20,507 bases of DNA from JBICIG01 sp043101605 (lineage in GTDB: Bacteria > Planctomycetota > Phycisphaerae > Phycisphaerales > UBA1924): positions 1 through 20,507 of the forward strand of contig JBICIG010000028.1 of the NCBI GenBank assembly GCA_043101605.1, read 5' to 3'. Below the pieces are notes generated by a model. That model ran no database searches. It was given only the letters and a program-made list of their open reading frames with translations, and was not told where the DNA came from. Positions 12,910 to 20,507 of the stretch are shown here, one piece after another (position 1 is the stretch's first letter; each line of letters starts with the position of its first letter). A program made the position numbers and the translations under genes.

Positions 12910-15684
12910 TTACGGCGTGAGAAGGACCGAGCCGCCGCTGGTGTCGTGGACGAGTTGGCACTTGGACGGGTCCTTGCCGTGCTCCTCGAAGAGGACGACC
13001 TCGTTGGGCTTGTCGTCGTGGAGCCAGGAGCCCGGGATGAGGTGCTTGCGCTGCGGGCCGACGCCCTTGCCGGTGCCGGTGGCGATCCAGTACCGCCCGA
13101 GGTGGTGCCCGTTGATGTAGATCTGCCCCTTGGAGACGCCCTCGAGTTCGAGGTAGAGGGGCACCTCGGGGTGGAGGAGGGAGAAGGTCGAACGCCACCA
13201 GCAGGGCGTGCCCGCGGCGGGCTTGTTGGACGCCTTGAACGCGGACTTTTTGGGCTGCTCCCACTTGGCAAAGGCCCAGTCGGCCTTTTCGCTGATGCAG
13301 TTGGCGCCCTCATTGATCGTGGTCGACGCGCCGACGGCCCGCAGCAGGTCGGCGAACTTGTCCTCGTCGGTCGCGTCGTGGACGAGCGCGATCTGGAGGA
13401 CATTGTTGCCGCGGGTGAGTTCGTCGGTCAGGCAGAGTTCGTGGCGGACGCCCTGCTCGAGGAAGCGGATGGGCGTGTCGTTGCAGACGAGGACGCCGGC
13501 GGCGGGCATGGGCTCGATCGTCACGAGGATCGGCGACTTCTTGCGGTGGGTGAACTTCCAGGTGATGCGGCGGGGATCGGTGGTGTCGCCCTCGCGCACA
13601 TTCCAGAGCGGCGAACGGAAGCCCAGCAGGTCGATCGGCTGCGCGTCGACGACGCTCATGCGCCCGGACTTGAACGCGACGCTTTCCCACAGGTGCCCGT
13701 AGAGGCCCTTGGGCTCGCCGAGCGACGGGCCGGCGGAGTAGCGCCCGAGGTTCTCGGCGAGGACCACGAAGGTGCGCTGCCCCTTCTTGAGCGGAAGATG
13801 GATCTCGCGGTCGGCCCCGGGCCCGCTGCCGAGCACTCCGATGGGCTCGCCGTCGGCGAAGAAGTGGAGCCGGTCGGCCGACTGCGGCGCGACGACCTTG
13901 GGCTTCTTGGCGCTCGTGGCGCGGATGATCAGGCGGTACCACCCGTAGCCGTAGGCCGAGCCGTAAGCCGCCAGGTCGGCCGGTCCTTCGACGGCGGCGT
14001 AGCGCGGGCTGGAGCCGTCGACATTGGCGTCGATGGTCGCGGCCTGCCAGCCGTCGAAGGTGGGGCGGCGCGGGGCGCGCGGGGCGCCGTTGACGCTCTC
14101 CCGGGAGGATTCGCCCGCGGCGGAGATGCGGGTGATCTGCTTGTAGCCGCTGGCGGGGATGGGGGTGCCCTGAGCGTCGAGCCCCGTGACGCCGATGAAG
14201 ACCTCGCTCTCACCGATCCAGGTGAGATCGATGAGGGATTCCGAGCAGATGACGAGGGTGAGCCCCTCGTGCTCGATGAGATTGGGCTGCTTGCCGCCGG
14301 GCACGGCGACGGGAATGGGCGAGCCGTTGATCGAGACCTCTCCCTCGCTGCCGGCGGGCCCGAAGAGCACCAGCACGCTGCCCACCAACGCGAAGGCGTT
14401 GAGGCTGGTCCAATCGAGGGTGGCGCGCCCTGTGAGATGGACATCACGGAGATACCACCCGACGCCCTGGGCGCCGAGGTCGATGCTGGTCGTCGAGCCG
14501 TCGGTCAGAAGGAGTTGGGCCTGGCGCGGGCCGGCGGAGTGGGAGCCGGAGGGATCGGCGCCGAAGACAAAGACGACCTCGCCCTGCGAGCCGCTCAGGT
14601 GGACGACGCTGAGCCCGGAGCCGTGCTTGCCCCCGCCGGCGCTGGCGGGGTTGAGGACGGCAGCGGAGTGATCAAGATCGAGATTGGCGAAGACCTTTCC
14701 GAACTGGCTGGAGAACATCGCCAGACGCCGGACCGGGCCCCAGGTCGCGCCGGGCAGCCCGGCTTCGGTGAGCGGTGCGTGTCGGTCGTTGGTGTTGGTG
14801 ACGAAGCCGTCGGGGATGTACGGGAGCCGCCCGCCGCTGAACCCGAAGTTGGTCCCGCCGCAGAGCGGGTCGACATTGAACTGGGCACCGGCGGCGAGCG
14901 CCTCGGCCAGCCGCCGCTGCACGCCGTGCGGATCGGGCAGCGCGACGCCCGACTCGCCGAAAGTGCTGGGGGAGGTGGGGGAGAAGTCGATGACCAGGCG
15001 CGGGTGGTCCGGGCGGACGACGGCCATCTGGCGCATGACCGCCAGCAGGTGCTCGGTGCCGCTCCACGCTTCGATCTCGCCCTCGACGGCCTGCCAAAGG
15101 TTGTTGCCGTTGATGGTCGGCACGGTGAACCCGGCCTCGCGGAGGTAGCGGTGGAGCTCGCCGAGGTACTCGGCGGCGAGGGTGTCGTTGCCGCAGGTCC
15201 AGTGGGCCTCGTTCTGGACGAGGATGATCGGCCCGCCGCCCCCGGTGCTGGTGACCTGGAGATCGCGGACCTGCTTGGCGACGGCCGTGAGATAGCGGCT
15301 GGAGGCTTCGAGGAAGGGACGCGAGTTGGTGCGGAGGGCCATGTCCTCCTGCCCGATGAGCCACGCGGGGAGCCCGCCGAGGTCCCACCCCGAGCCGACG
15401 AACGGGCCCGGGCGGAGGACGCAGAAGAGCCCGGCTTCTCCGACGAGCTGGACGAAGTGACGGAGGTCGCGGTCGCCTTCGAAATCGAAGGAGCCGGGGC
15501 GGATCTCGTGGTCGCTCCAGCGGACGGGGGTCTCGATGGTGTTGAACCCGGCCTGCTTGGCGGCGCGGATGCGGTCGGCCCACGCGGCGCGGGGAATGCG
15601 GGTGTAGTGGATGGCGCCGGAAACGAGCCAGACGCGGCGGCCATCGATCGCGAAACTGCGACCGTCGTAGGTGATCGTGGGCAT
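12910..15684 (-). CDS. Divergent GH35 (beta-galactosidase-like) protein
   Basis: This 924-residue protein starts at ATG 15684-15682, with GAGGAG 6 nt upstream on the minus strand. The N-terminal TIM barrel (about 1-310) is clearly GH35: SGAIHYTRIPRAAWADRI, NTIETPVRWSDHE, LRPGPFVGSGWDLGGLPAWL, GGPIILVQNEAHW, GGTNFGF and HAPLTEAG. The C-terminus has the jelly-roll end domains, including KGQIYINGHHLGRYW and PGSWLHDDKPNEVVLFEE. The acid/base Glu is kept (E159), but the expected nucleophile Glu is Asp (D233, codon 14986-14988), and two further active-site positions differ. There is no signal peptide, so it is probably cytoplasmic. An open frame extends far upstream of 15684, but the ribosome site and family start fit MPTITYDGRSF. 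Activity on beta-galactosides is uncertain. Confidence 0.88.
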   Translation of the reverse strand: MPTITYDGRSFAIDGRRVWLVSGAIHYTRIPRAAWADRIRAAKQAGFNTIETPVRWSDHEIRPGSFDFEGDRDLRHFVQLVGEAGLFCVLRPGPFVGSGWDLGGLPAWLIGQEDMALRTNSRPFLEASSRYLTAVAKQVRDLQVTSTGGGGPIILVQNEAHWTCGNDTLAAEYLGELHRYLREAGFTVPTINGNNLWQAVEGEIEAWSGTEHLLAVMRQMAVVRPDHPRLVIDFSPTSPSTFGESGVALPDPHGVQRRLAEALAAGAQFNVDPLCGGTNFGFSGGRLPYIPDGFVTNTNDRHAPLTEAGLPGATWGPVRRLAMFSSQFGKVFANLDLDHSAAVLNPASAGGGKHGSGLSVVHLSGSQGEVVFVFGADPSGSHSAGPRQAQLLLTDGSTTSIDLGAQGVGWYLRDVHLTGRATLDWTSLNAFALVGSVLVLFGPAGSEGEVSINGSPIPVAVPGGKQPNLIEHEGLTLVICSESLIDLTWIGESEVFIGVTGLDAQGTPIPASGYKQITRISAAGESSRESVNGAPRAPRRPTFDGWQAATIDANVDGSSPRYAAVEGPADLAAYGSAYGYGWYRLIIRATSAKKPKVVAPQSADRLHFFADGEPIGVLGSGPGADREIHLPLKKGQRTFVVLAENLGRYSAGPSLGEPKGLYGHLWESVAFKSGRMSVVDAQPIDLLGFRSPLWNVREGDTTDPRRITWKFTHRKKSPILVTIEPMPAAGVLVCNDTPIRFLEQGVRHELCLTDELTRGNNVLQIALVHDATDEDKFADLLRAVGASTTINEGANCISEKADWAFAKWEQPKKSAFKASNKPAAGTPCWWRSTFSLLHPEVPLYLELEGVSKGQIYINGHHLGRYWIATGTGKGVGPQRKHLIPGSWLHDDKPNEVVLFEEHGKDPSKCQLVHDTSGGSVLLTP

Positions 15685-15760
15685 GCGGACTCCTCGAATG
15701 TCGAAGATCGGGGCCGGCCGGTTCGGCGATATCCCGAACGGAACAGTTACAAAAAGCTTA

Positions 15761-15774
15761 CGGAATCCGTTCCG
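15761..15774. promoter_or_regulatory. Palindromic operator candidate between GH35 and efflux genes
   Basis: CGGAA-TCCG-TTCCG is a 14-bp inverted repeat. A further CGGAAC at 15739-15744 mirrors GTTCCG at 15769-15774, and GTTCGG/CCGAAC (15721-15726 and 15734-15739) forms a third repeat nearby. On the minus strand the palindrome directly precedes a TAAGCT (-10-like) hexamer at 15755-15760, where a repressor of the GH35 gene could act. No regulator gene is adjacent. Confidence 0.35.
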
Positions 15775-15872
15775 AGTGCCCCCGAAATGGCAATCCGCAA
15801 TCATATGGGCGCACCTGAGGATCGGCAATTGTCCGGCGGGGAGGGGCGTGCAACGAGCGGGCGCGCGCTCGG

Positions 15873-15878
15873 TACACT
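15873..15878 (+). promoter_or_regulatory. Putative -10 element (TACACT) of the efflux protein gene
   Basis: TACACT precedes the GTG at 15934 by 55 nt, giving a leader of about 49 nt that contains the Shine-Dalgarno sequence AAGGAG (15921-15926). It is identical to the hexamers before the tRNA and before 3505. No -35 box is clear. Confidence 0.4.
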
Positions 15879-15933
15879 TCGCGTCCCGTGCCGGGGGGTG
15901 CGTTGCCTCGCTCAACAGGGAAGGAGTCCCGCC

Positions 15934-17829
15934 GTGTCCGAGCGACCCGGTCGCCCTCGACAGCCATTCTGCCGACCCGCCTCGCTCCGGAGGGCGGCGG
16001 GCGTTGCGGCGTTGATGGGATCGGCGACGGCCCTGCTGCTTGCCTCCGGCGGATGCCGATCCTCCATGGCCGCGATCGACGCGGCGACGATGCGGCTGCT
16101 TGAGGAGCGGTCGGCGGGGCTGGGCGATTCCACCCGAGTGCCCCGGCGCCAGTGGGACCCGGCGCGGTCCTACGACGCCCCGCAGCAGACCGCCGAGCGG
16201 ATCCCCACGAGCAACCCGGCCGCGTCGTCGCTGAGCTTCGAGCAGGCCGCCGAGGATCGCGATGTCGCCGAGCGCCTGCGGAGCTATACGGTCGACGCGC
16301 TCGGGCTGGACTCGCCCGAGGTGCTGCGGCTGGACCTCGAGGGCGCGTTGCGGATCAGCCAGGAATCGGCCCGCGAGTTCCTGTCCGCCGAGGAGGAGTA
16401 CATCCTCTCGGCGATCCGGTACCTGATCACGCGGCACCTGTGGAGCCCGCGGCTGTTCAACGACACGACCGTGTCGGTCAACGGCAGCGGGGACGACGGG
16501 CGCTTCGAGACGGCGTTGAACATCATCAACGAACTCCGCGTGACGCAGCGCCTGCCGTTCGGCGGTTCGGCCGAGGCGCGGTGGGTGTGGCAGGCGACGC
16601 AGCAACTGCGGGACCAGGTCGATGACGAGTACACGCAGTCGTCGCGGATCGTGCTCAGCGCCAGCGTGCCGCTGCTCCGCGGCGCGGGGTCGGTGGCGCG
16701 GGAGGACATCATCCAGGCGTCGCGGAACCTGATCTACGCCGCCCGGACATTCGAGCGAGAGCGGCGTTCGTTCCTGGTCGACATCGCGGTGGATTACTTC
16801 GGTCTGCTCGAGACCCAGGCGCGGATCGCGTCGCAGGAGCGTCAGATCCGGAGCCAGGAGGAGTTCCTGGCGATGACGCAGGCGAAGGTGCAGGCCGAGC
16901 TGGTCCCGCAGTTCGAGGAGCGGCTGGTGCGGAACCAGTTGCTGCGTGCGCGGTCGTCGCTGGCGAGTCTCAACGAGCAGTATGTGCTCCAGCTCGAACG
17001 CTTCAAGATCCGGCTCGGGCTCGACCCGACGCTCCCGATCGAGATCCTCCCGTTCGAGCTCAACATCCCCGAGCCCGAGATCGAGCCGGGCGTGGCGGCG
17101 GCGCTCGCGCTCGACTACCGCCTCGACCTCCAGAACCGGCGCGACCAGCTCGACGACGCCCGGCGCGGCGTTTCCAACGCACGCAACGAGCTCCTCCCCG
17201 ACCTGGATTTCTCGGGCAGCGTCACACTCCCGACCGACGAGGACGACGCAGTCGGCGGGCTGGGGTTCGATTTCGACGACACCTCCTACTCGGCGGGGGT
17301 GACCTACGGGCTTCCCCTCGACCGCGAGATCGAGCGGCTGGAGCTCCGCCAGTCCGTGATCAACCTCGAGCAGCGGATCCGCGAGTACGAGCGGTTCCGC
17401 GACACGGTCATCGTCGATGCACGCTCGGCGGTGCGCAGCGTCTAGCTCGCGCGGTTCCGATACGAGCTCGCCCAGGAGCAGGTCCGCATCACCGAGCAGC
17501 GGCTCGAGGAACAGAAAATCAAGGCCGACGAGATCGACCCGCAGCAGCGACTCGACACCGAGAACGACCTGCTCGACGCCGAGAACGAACGCGACCGCGC
17601 CCTGACCGATCTCCGCACCAGCGTGCTCCGGTTCCTGCTGCAGACCGGGCAGCTCCGCGTGGCCGACGACGGCACGCTCCAGCCGCTCCCGGGGATGCAG
17701 CGCCGAGAGGCCGAACCGATGGACGGCACCGACGACCTGCCGGGCGAGCCCGACGCGGTCGATCCGTATGTCGAGCCCGAGGCGCCCGACGCGGGGGGCG
17801 ACGGCTCGGGCGATGCGGATGGCGGCTGA
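15934..17829 (+). pseudogene. TolC-like outer-membrane efflux protein, interrupted by in-frame TAG
   Basis: It starts at GTG 15934, 7 nt after AAGGAG. A signal-like N-terminus with a hydrophobic core ends in LLLASGGCRSS, possibly a lipoprotein cleavage site, though the lipobox is imperfect. The body is an OEP-type repeat of long helices and beta strands (for example LRLDLEGALRISQESAREFLSA, PLLRGAGSVAREDI and YRLDLQNRRDQLDDARRGVSNARNELLPDLDFSGS). TAG at 17443-17445 (codon 504) ends the frame. The same frame then continues for 127 codons as a clear OEP helix (LARFRYELAQEQVRITEQRL) to TGA 17827-17829. A single C-to-T change from CAG would explain it. The 503-residue product would lack the last long helix and the acidic tail and is probably not functional. 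Readthrough or a sequence error are alternatives. TolC-type proteins form the outer-membrane channel of efflux systems; no pump or adaptor gene is adjacent. Confidence 0.85.
17443..17445 (+). other. In-frame amber codon inside the efflux protein frame
   Basis: The context is AGC GTC TAG CTC GCG CGG. Coding character and OEP-like sequence continue unchanged on the far side without any frame change. Confidence 0.85.
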
Positions 17830-17852
17830 TTCGAGAATCGAGCTTGGCGCGA

Positions 17853-18521
17853 TCAGGCCGAGATGCTGCGGACTTCGCTCGACGCGTTGGCGGTCCAGAT
17901 CTCATGGCGATGCCAGCGTCCGCCGCTGCGGAGGTAGCTGGTGATGCCCGGCTGACGCTCGAACCCGACCCGCGCCGCGACGCGCTGGCTGGGCAGGTTG
18001 TCGGGCACGATCCCCGCAACCACCGTCGTCAGCCCGAGCCCGTGGGGGAGGTCGGCCAGCGCAAAATCCACCAGCGCCTGCACGCCCTCGGTCGCGAGTC
18101 CGCGGCCGGCGTGGGCGGCATCGACCCACCAGTTCGCGTCGGCCTCGAGCGTCAGCCCGCGGACGATGTGGACGAGGTTGAACGCGCCGACGAGTTCGCC
18201 CGAATCGAGCACGCCCACCCGGCGCAGGGCGCGCCCGGTCGCCTCGCCCTCGTTGGTCAGCGTGAGTTGGCGGTCGAAGAGTGCATCGTCGTCTTCGCCT
18301 TCCTCGTGGAGGGGCATCCAACGCTCGAGTTCCTCCCGGCTTCGCCGAACCATCGCGATGAACGCCTCGCGGTCGGGCTCGCGCAACGGGCGGAGGACCA
18401 GCCGCGAAGTCCGGAGCATGGAGCGGTCTGCGATCTCGACCGGGTCCTGCGGCGTCAGCGCGGGCATCGTCCGGCGTGTCGCCCGCTCCGTCGCCCGCAT
18501 CCCCAGCGTTCGCTTGGACAT
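17853..18521 (-). CDS. GNAT family N-acetyltransferase (RimJ/RimL-like)
   Basis: This 222-residue protein starts at ATG 18521-18519, with GGGAG about 8 nt upstream on the minus strand. The RimJ/RimL-type fold is shown by RTSRLVLRPLREPDREAF (37-54), WWVDAAHAGRGLATEGVQALVDFA (131-154, with the acetyl-CoA-binding R-G-L-A-T-E-G) and DNLPSQRVAARVGFE (174-188). Such enzymes acetylate protein N-termini, ribosomal proteins or small amines; the substrate is not evident. The first 35 residues are a basic extension not typical of the family, so an internal ATG (MLRTSRL, residue 35) is an alternative start. It is convergent with the efflux gene (23 bp gap) and divergent from the membrane protein at 18575. 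Confidence 0.88.
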   Translation of the reverse strand: MSKRTLGMRATERATRRTMPALTPQDPVEIADRSMLRTSRLVLRPLREPDREAFIAMVRRSREELERWMPLHEEGEDDDALFDRQLTLTNEGEATGRALRRVGVLDSGELVGAFNLVHIVRGLTLEADANWWVDAAHAGRGLATEGVQALVDFALADLPHGLGLTTVVAGIVPDNLPSQRVAARVGFERQPGITSYLRSGGRWHRHEIWTANASSEVRSISA

Positions 18522-18555
18522 CGTTGATCTCCCGGCCCGAACCGGCGGATTCCCG

Positions 18556-18561
18556 TACAGT
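18556..18561 (+). promoter_or_regulatory. Putative -10 element (TACAGT) of the membrane protein gene
   Basis: TACAGT ends 13 nt before ATG 18575. GGAG (18566-18569) lies between them as a possible ribosome site. It belongs to the same TAC-A/C-N-T set as the other hexamers in the window. Confidence 0.35.
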
Positions 18562-18574
18562 GCCCGGAGCGGAT

Positions 18575-19849
18575 ATGGAATACCTTTGGCTCTCGGCTCT
18601 TGGGCGATTCGGCCTGCTGGCTGCGGTCGCAACACTTTTTGCGTGCCTGCTCCGCCGATGCGGCGTGCCGGGTGGTCGTCCCGCCGCGAGCGTCGCCGGC
18701 GGACTGCTCGCGGGCGTGCTCCTCGGGCCCATGGTCCTCCCGGCGATCAGCCCGCAAGCGCACGCCACCCTGTTCAGGGGTGAATCCGAGGCCCAAGCGG
18801 AACTGGAGCGCGTCCGCGACGAGCACCGCCGCGAGTTGGAAGTGCTCGCACGCACCGGGGTCAGCCCCGAGGCGGTCGAGGAGCATCGGGCGGGTCAGCG
18901 GGATCTCGAAGATCGTCTGGCCGTCGAGGCCAGGGTCGAGCGGGCGCGGTTTCAGCGTCCCTCCCGGATTCTCGCGGCCGTGCTGCTGGGCGTGACGCTG
19001 CTGGGCGTGGGGATCGCCTCACGCGTGCCGCGGGCGCGGCGCGTGCCGGAATCGCTGGGGAGTCAGGAGGAAGCGCCCGTCGGGCCGCGGCGCGAACAGG
19101 GCGTGGTGGCCGCGGCGATGTGCTCGGTGATCCTCGCGACGCTGATGACCGCGACGCTCGCGGCGTGGCTGCTGGGGATCGAGGTGCAGCGAGCGGTGGC
19201 GATCGGAGGGTTCGCCGCCGCGGGCTCGGCGTTCAGCCACCTGCCGATGCGGTGGATCGGCGCGCGCGGTCGGACCTCCGGGGCGGCGGTGTACGGGTCG
19301 GCGTCGCTGTTCTTCGCGGCGATCCTCATCGCCCTGACACTCGCGCAGGGGCAGTCGACCTGGATCCTTGCGCCCGCGTTCGGGTGGGTGGTCGGGCGGA
19401 GCGCGTCGACCGCGCGCCCGATGAGCCGTCGCGCGCGGCGCGTGCTGCGCGCGCTGGTCGTGTGCGTGGGCGTACCGACACTCGTGGCGTGGCTGGTGGC
19501 GCAGATCGATGCGGGGTCGTTCGCGTTCGGCGGGTGGGCGTTCGTGGTCGCGTCGGTGCTGCTCGCGGGGTGCGGGCACTGGATCGGCGCGGTGCTGGCG
19601 ATCCACGCGGGCGGTTCGGACGACCTGCGTTACCAGGCGAGCGGGTGGTGGCTCGAAGCGCACGCGCGCGGCGTGCCGATCACCCAGGCGTGCGCCGCCG
19701 TCGCATGCGTCGCGGCGGGGGTGCTCGATCCGATGCATGTTCCCGCCGACGCGGCGCTCGCCGCGGGGCTGCTGCTGGCCGGGCTGGCGACCGATCTCTC
19801 GGTGCCGATGCTGCGGCGGGTGTTTGCGTGGTCGAACGAGCTGTCCTGA
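18575..19849 (+). CDS. Polytopic membrane protein resembling a divergent CPA2 cation:proton antiporter
   Basis: This 424-residue protein starts at ATG 18575. The N-terminus (LGRFGLLAAVATLFACLLRRCGVP, then VAGGLLAGVLLGPMVL) matches the first two helices of Kef/NhaA-2-like antiporters, including the G-x-L-x-GP turn. A charged coiled-coil segment (about 70-126) then replaces the expected next helices. Further hydrophobic segments lie near 131-149, 176-200, 207-222, 236-258, 263-276, 291-311, 319-343, 370-384 and 391-407. The region AAAGSAFSHLPMRWIG...TSGAAVYGSASLFFAAILIAL resembles the antiporter core, but the usual acidic residue after the second stretch is missing. The family is therefore tentative. 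The longer in-frame start at 18476 would overlap the divergent gene. Confidence 0.7.
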   Translation: MEYLWLSALGRFGLLAAVATLFACLLRRCGVPGGRPAASVAGGLLAGVLLGPMVLPAISPQAHATLFRGESEAQAELERVRDEHRRELEVLARTGVSPEAVEEHRAGQRDLEDRLAVEARVERARFQRPSRILAAVLLGVTLLGVGIASRVPRARRVPESLGSQEEAPVGPRREQGVVAAAMCSVILATLMTATLAAWLLGIEVQRAVAIGGFAAAGSAFSHLPMRWIGARGRTSGAAVYGSASLFFAAILIALTLAQGQSTWILAPAFGWVVGRSASTARPMSRRARRVLRALVVCVGVPTLVAWLVAQIDAGSFAFGGWAFVVASVLLAGCGHWIGAVLAIHAGGSDDLRYQASGWWLEAHARGVPITQACAAVACVAAGVLDPMHVPADAALAAGLLLAGLATDLSVPMLRRVFAWSNELS

Positions 19850-19859
19850 GCCGCCGGCG

Positions 19860-20507
19860 TTACTCGACCGTCACGCTCTTGGCGAGGTTCCGCGGCTTGT
19901 CGACATCGTGCCCGCGCAGCACCGCCGCGTGGTACGCGAGCAGTTGCAGCGGGACGACCGTCACCAGCGGGCTGATCGGCTCCATGACCTCGGGGACATA
20001 GATCACTTCCTCGGCGACGGTCTTGATGCGCTCATCGCCCTCGGTCGCGACGGCGATGACATGCCCGCCGCGCGAGCGGACTTCCTCGATGTTGCTGATG
20101 ACCTTTTCGTACTGGCTGCCCTGGTTGGCGATGAAGACGACGGGCATGCCCTCGTCGATCAGGGCGATGGGTCCGTGCTTCATCTCGGCCGCGGGCATGC
20201 CCTCGGCGTGGATGTACGAGATTTCCTTCAGCTTGAGAGCGCCCTCCATCGCGGTGGGATAGTTGTACCCGCGCCCGAGGAAGAGCCAGTTGTCGCGGTG
20301 GACGTACTTCTCGGTGACCTTGCGGATCAGGTCATTGGTCTGCAGGACCTGCTCGATCAGCTCGGGCACACGGTCGAGCTCCTGCATCAGTCGGGCGCTG
20401 GCCTCGGGCGACATCATGCGCCGGCGGGCCATGAACAGCGAGATCATGGTCAGCACCGCCACCTGCCCGGTGACGGCCTTGGTGGATGCGACACCGATCT
20501 CGGGCCC
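19860..20507 (-). CDS. glmS: Glutamine--fructose-6-phosphate aminotransferase (isomerizing), C-terminal part
   Basis: The 3' 215 codons of the gene run in from the right edge of the window and end with TAA at 19862-19860. Visible motifs are EIGVASTKAVTGQVAVLT, LGRGYNYPTAMEGALKLKEISYIHAEGMPAAEMKHGPIALID and the invariant C-terminus KPRNLAKSVTVE, all diagnostic of GlmS. The enzyme makes glucosamine-6-phosphate from fructose-6-phosphate and glutamine, the first step to UDP-GlcNAc. Only part of the isomerase (SIS) half is present; the glutaminase half lies outside. The stop is 10 bp from that of the convergent membrane protein gene. Confidence 0.97.
   Translation of the reverse strand, partial: GPEIGVASTKAVTGQVAVLTMISLFMARRRMMSPEASARLMQELDRVPELIEQVLQTNDLIRKVTEKYVHRDNWLFLGRGYNYPTAMEGALKLKEISYIHAEGMPAAEMKHGPIALIDEGMPVVFIANQGSQYEKVISNIEEVRSRGGHVIAVATEGDERIKTVAEEVIYVPEVMEPISPLVTVVPLQLLAYHAAVLRGHDVDKPRNLAKSVTVE

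Noticed and set aside
12946..15933. Plus-strand open frame joined upstream of the efflux protein start
   Set aside because: This part is antisense to the GH35 gene. The AAGGAG and signal-like sequence at 15934 mark the real start.
1..20507. Search for CRISPR arrays, insertion sequences, integrase sites or defence islands
   Set aside because: I saw no regularly spaced repeats, transposase or integrase motifs, or known defence proteins on either strand.

Overview
The window is very GC-rich DNA with dense genes, short intergenic gaps and a strong preference for TGA stops. It most likely comes from a planctomycete of the Phycisphaerae type. The best lineage clue is the N-terminal LEPRIVLSA motif of the secreted protein at 8198, a leader motif I associate with exported planctomycete proteins. 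A GH35-like glycosidase, RsbU/SpoIIE phosphatases and degenerate intergenic hairpin repeats fit the same picture. The taxon is an inference; there is no rRNA or other marker here.

Layout. Bases 1-158 hold the 3' end of an unknown gene, followed by a tetraloop terminator-like hairpin. Next come a DCC-type thiol-disulfide oxidoreductase (270-668), a tRNA-Gly(UCC) on the minus strand (711-782) and dtd (929-1396). A signalling block on the plus strand (1424-5330) follows: a cyclodeaminase-like protein, two tandem paralogous SpoIIE/PP2C phosphatases and a YkgJ-like CxxCxxCC protein, joined by 4-bp overlaps except for one 153-bp gap. The convergent gap after it (5331-5458) carries a perfect 16-bp parS-like palindrome. 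Two overlapping glycosyltransferase genes run on the minus strand (5459-7944). They are divergent from a large exported cyclophilin-repeat protein (8198-10492) that ends in a textbook terminator. A type I ABC exporter (10615-12438) and a small protein with two ClpX-like zinc fingers (12484-12822) follow.

A divergent GH35 protein (complement 12910-15684) faces away from a TolC-like outer-membrane efflux protein (15934-17829) that is cut by an in-frame TAG at 17443. The window ends with a GNAT acetyltransferase on the minus strand, a divergent polytopic membrane protein resembling a CPA2 antiporter, and the 3' part of glmS. No stretch longer than 300 bases lacks a gene.

Main points for a second look: the isolated parS-like site; the intact coding sequence beyond the amber codon in the efflux gene; a recurring TAC-A/C-N-T hexamer placed exactly 6 nt before three start codons, which suggests leaderless transcription; and changed active-site residues in the GH35 protein. 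I see no CRISPR array, insertion sequence, prophage or recognisable defence system.
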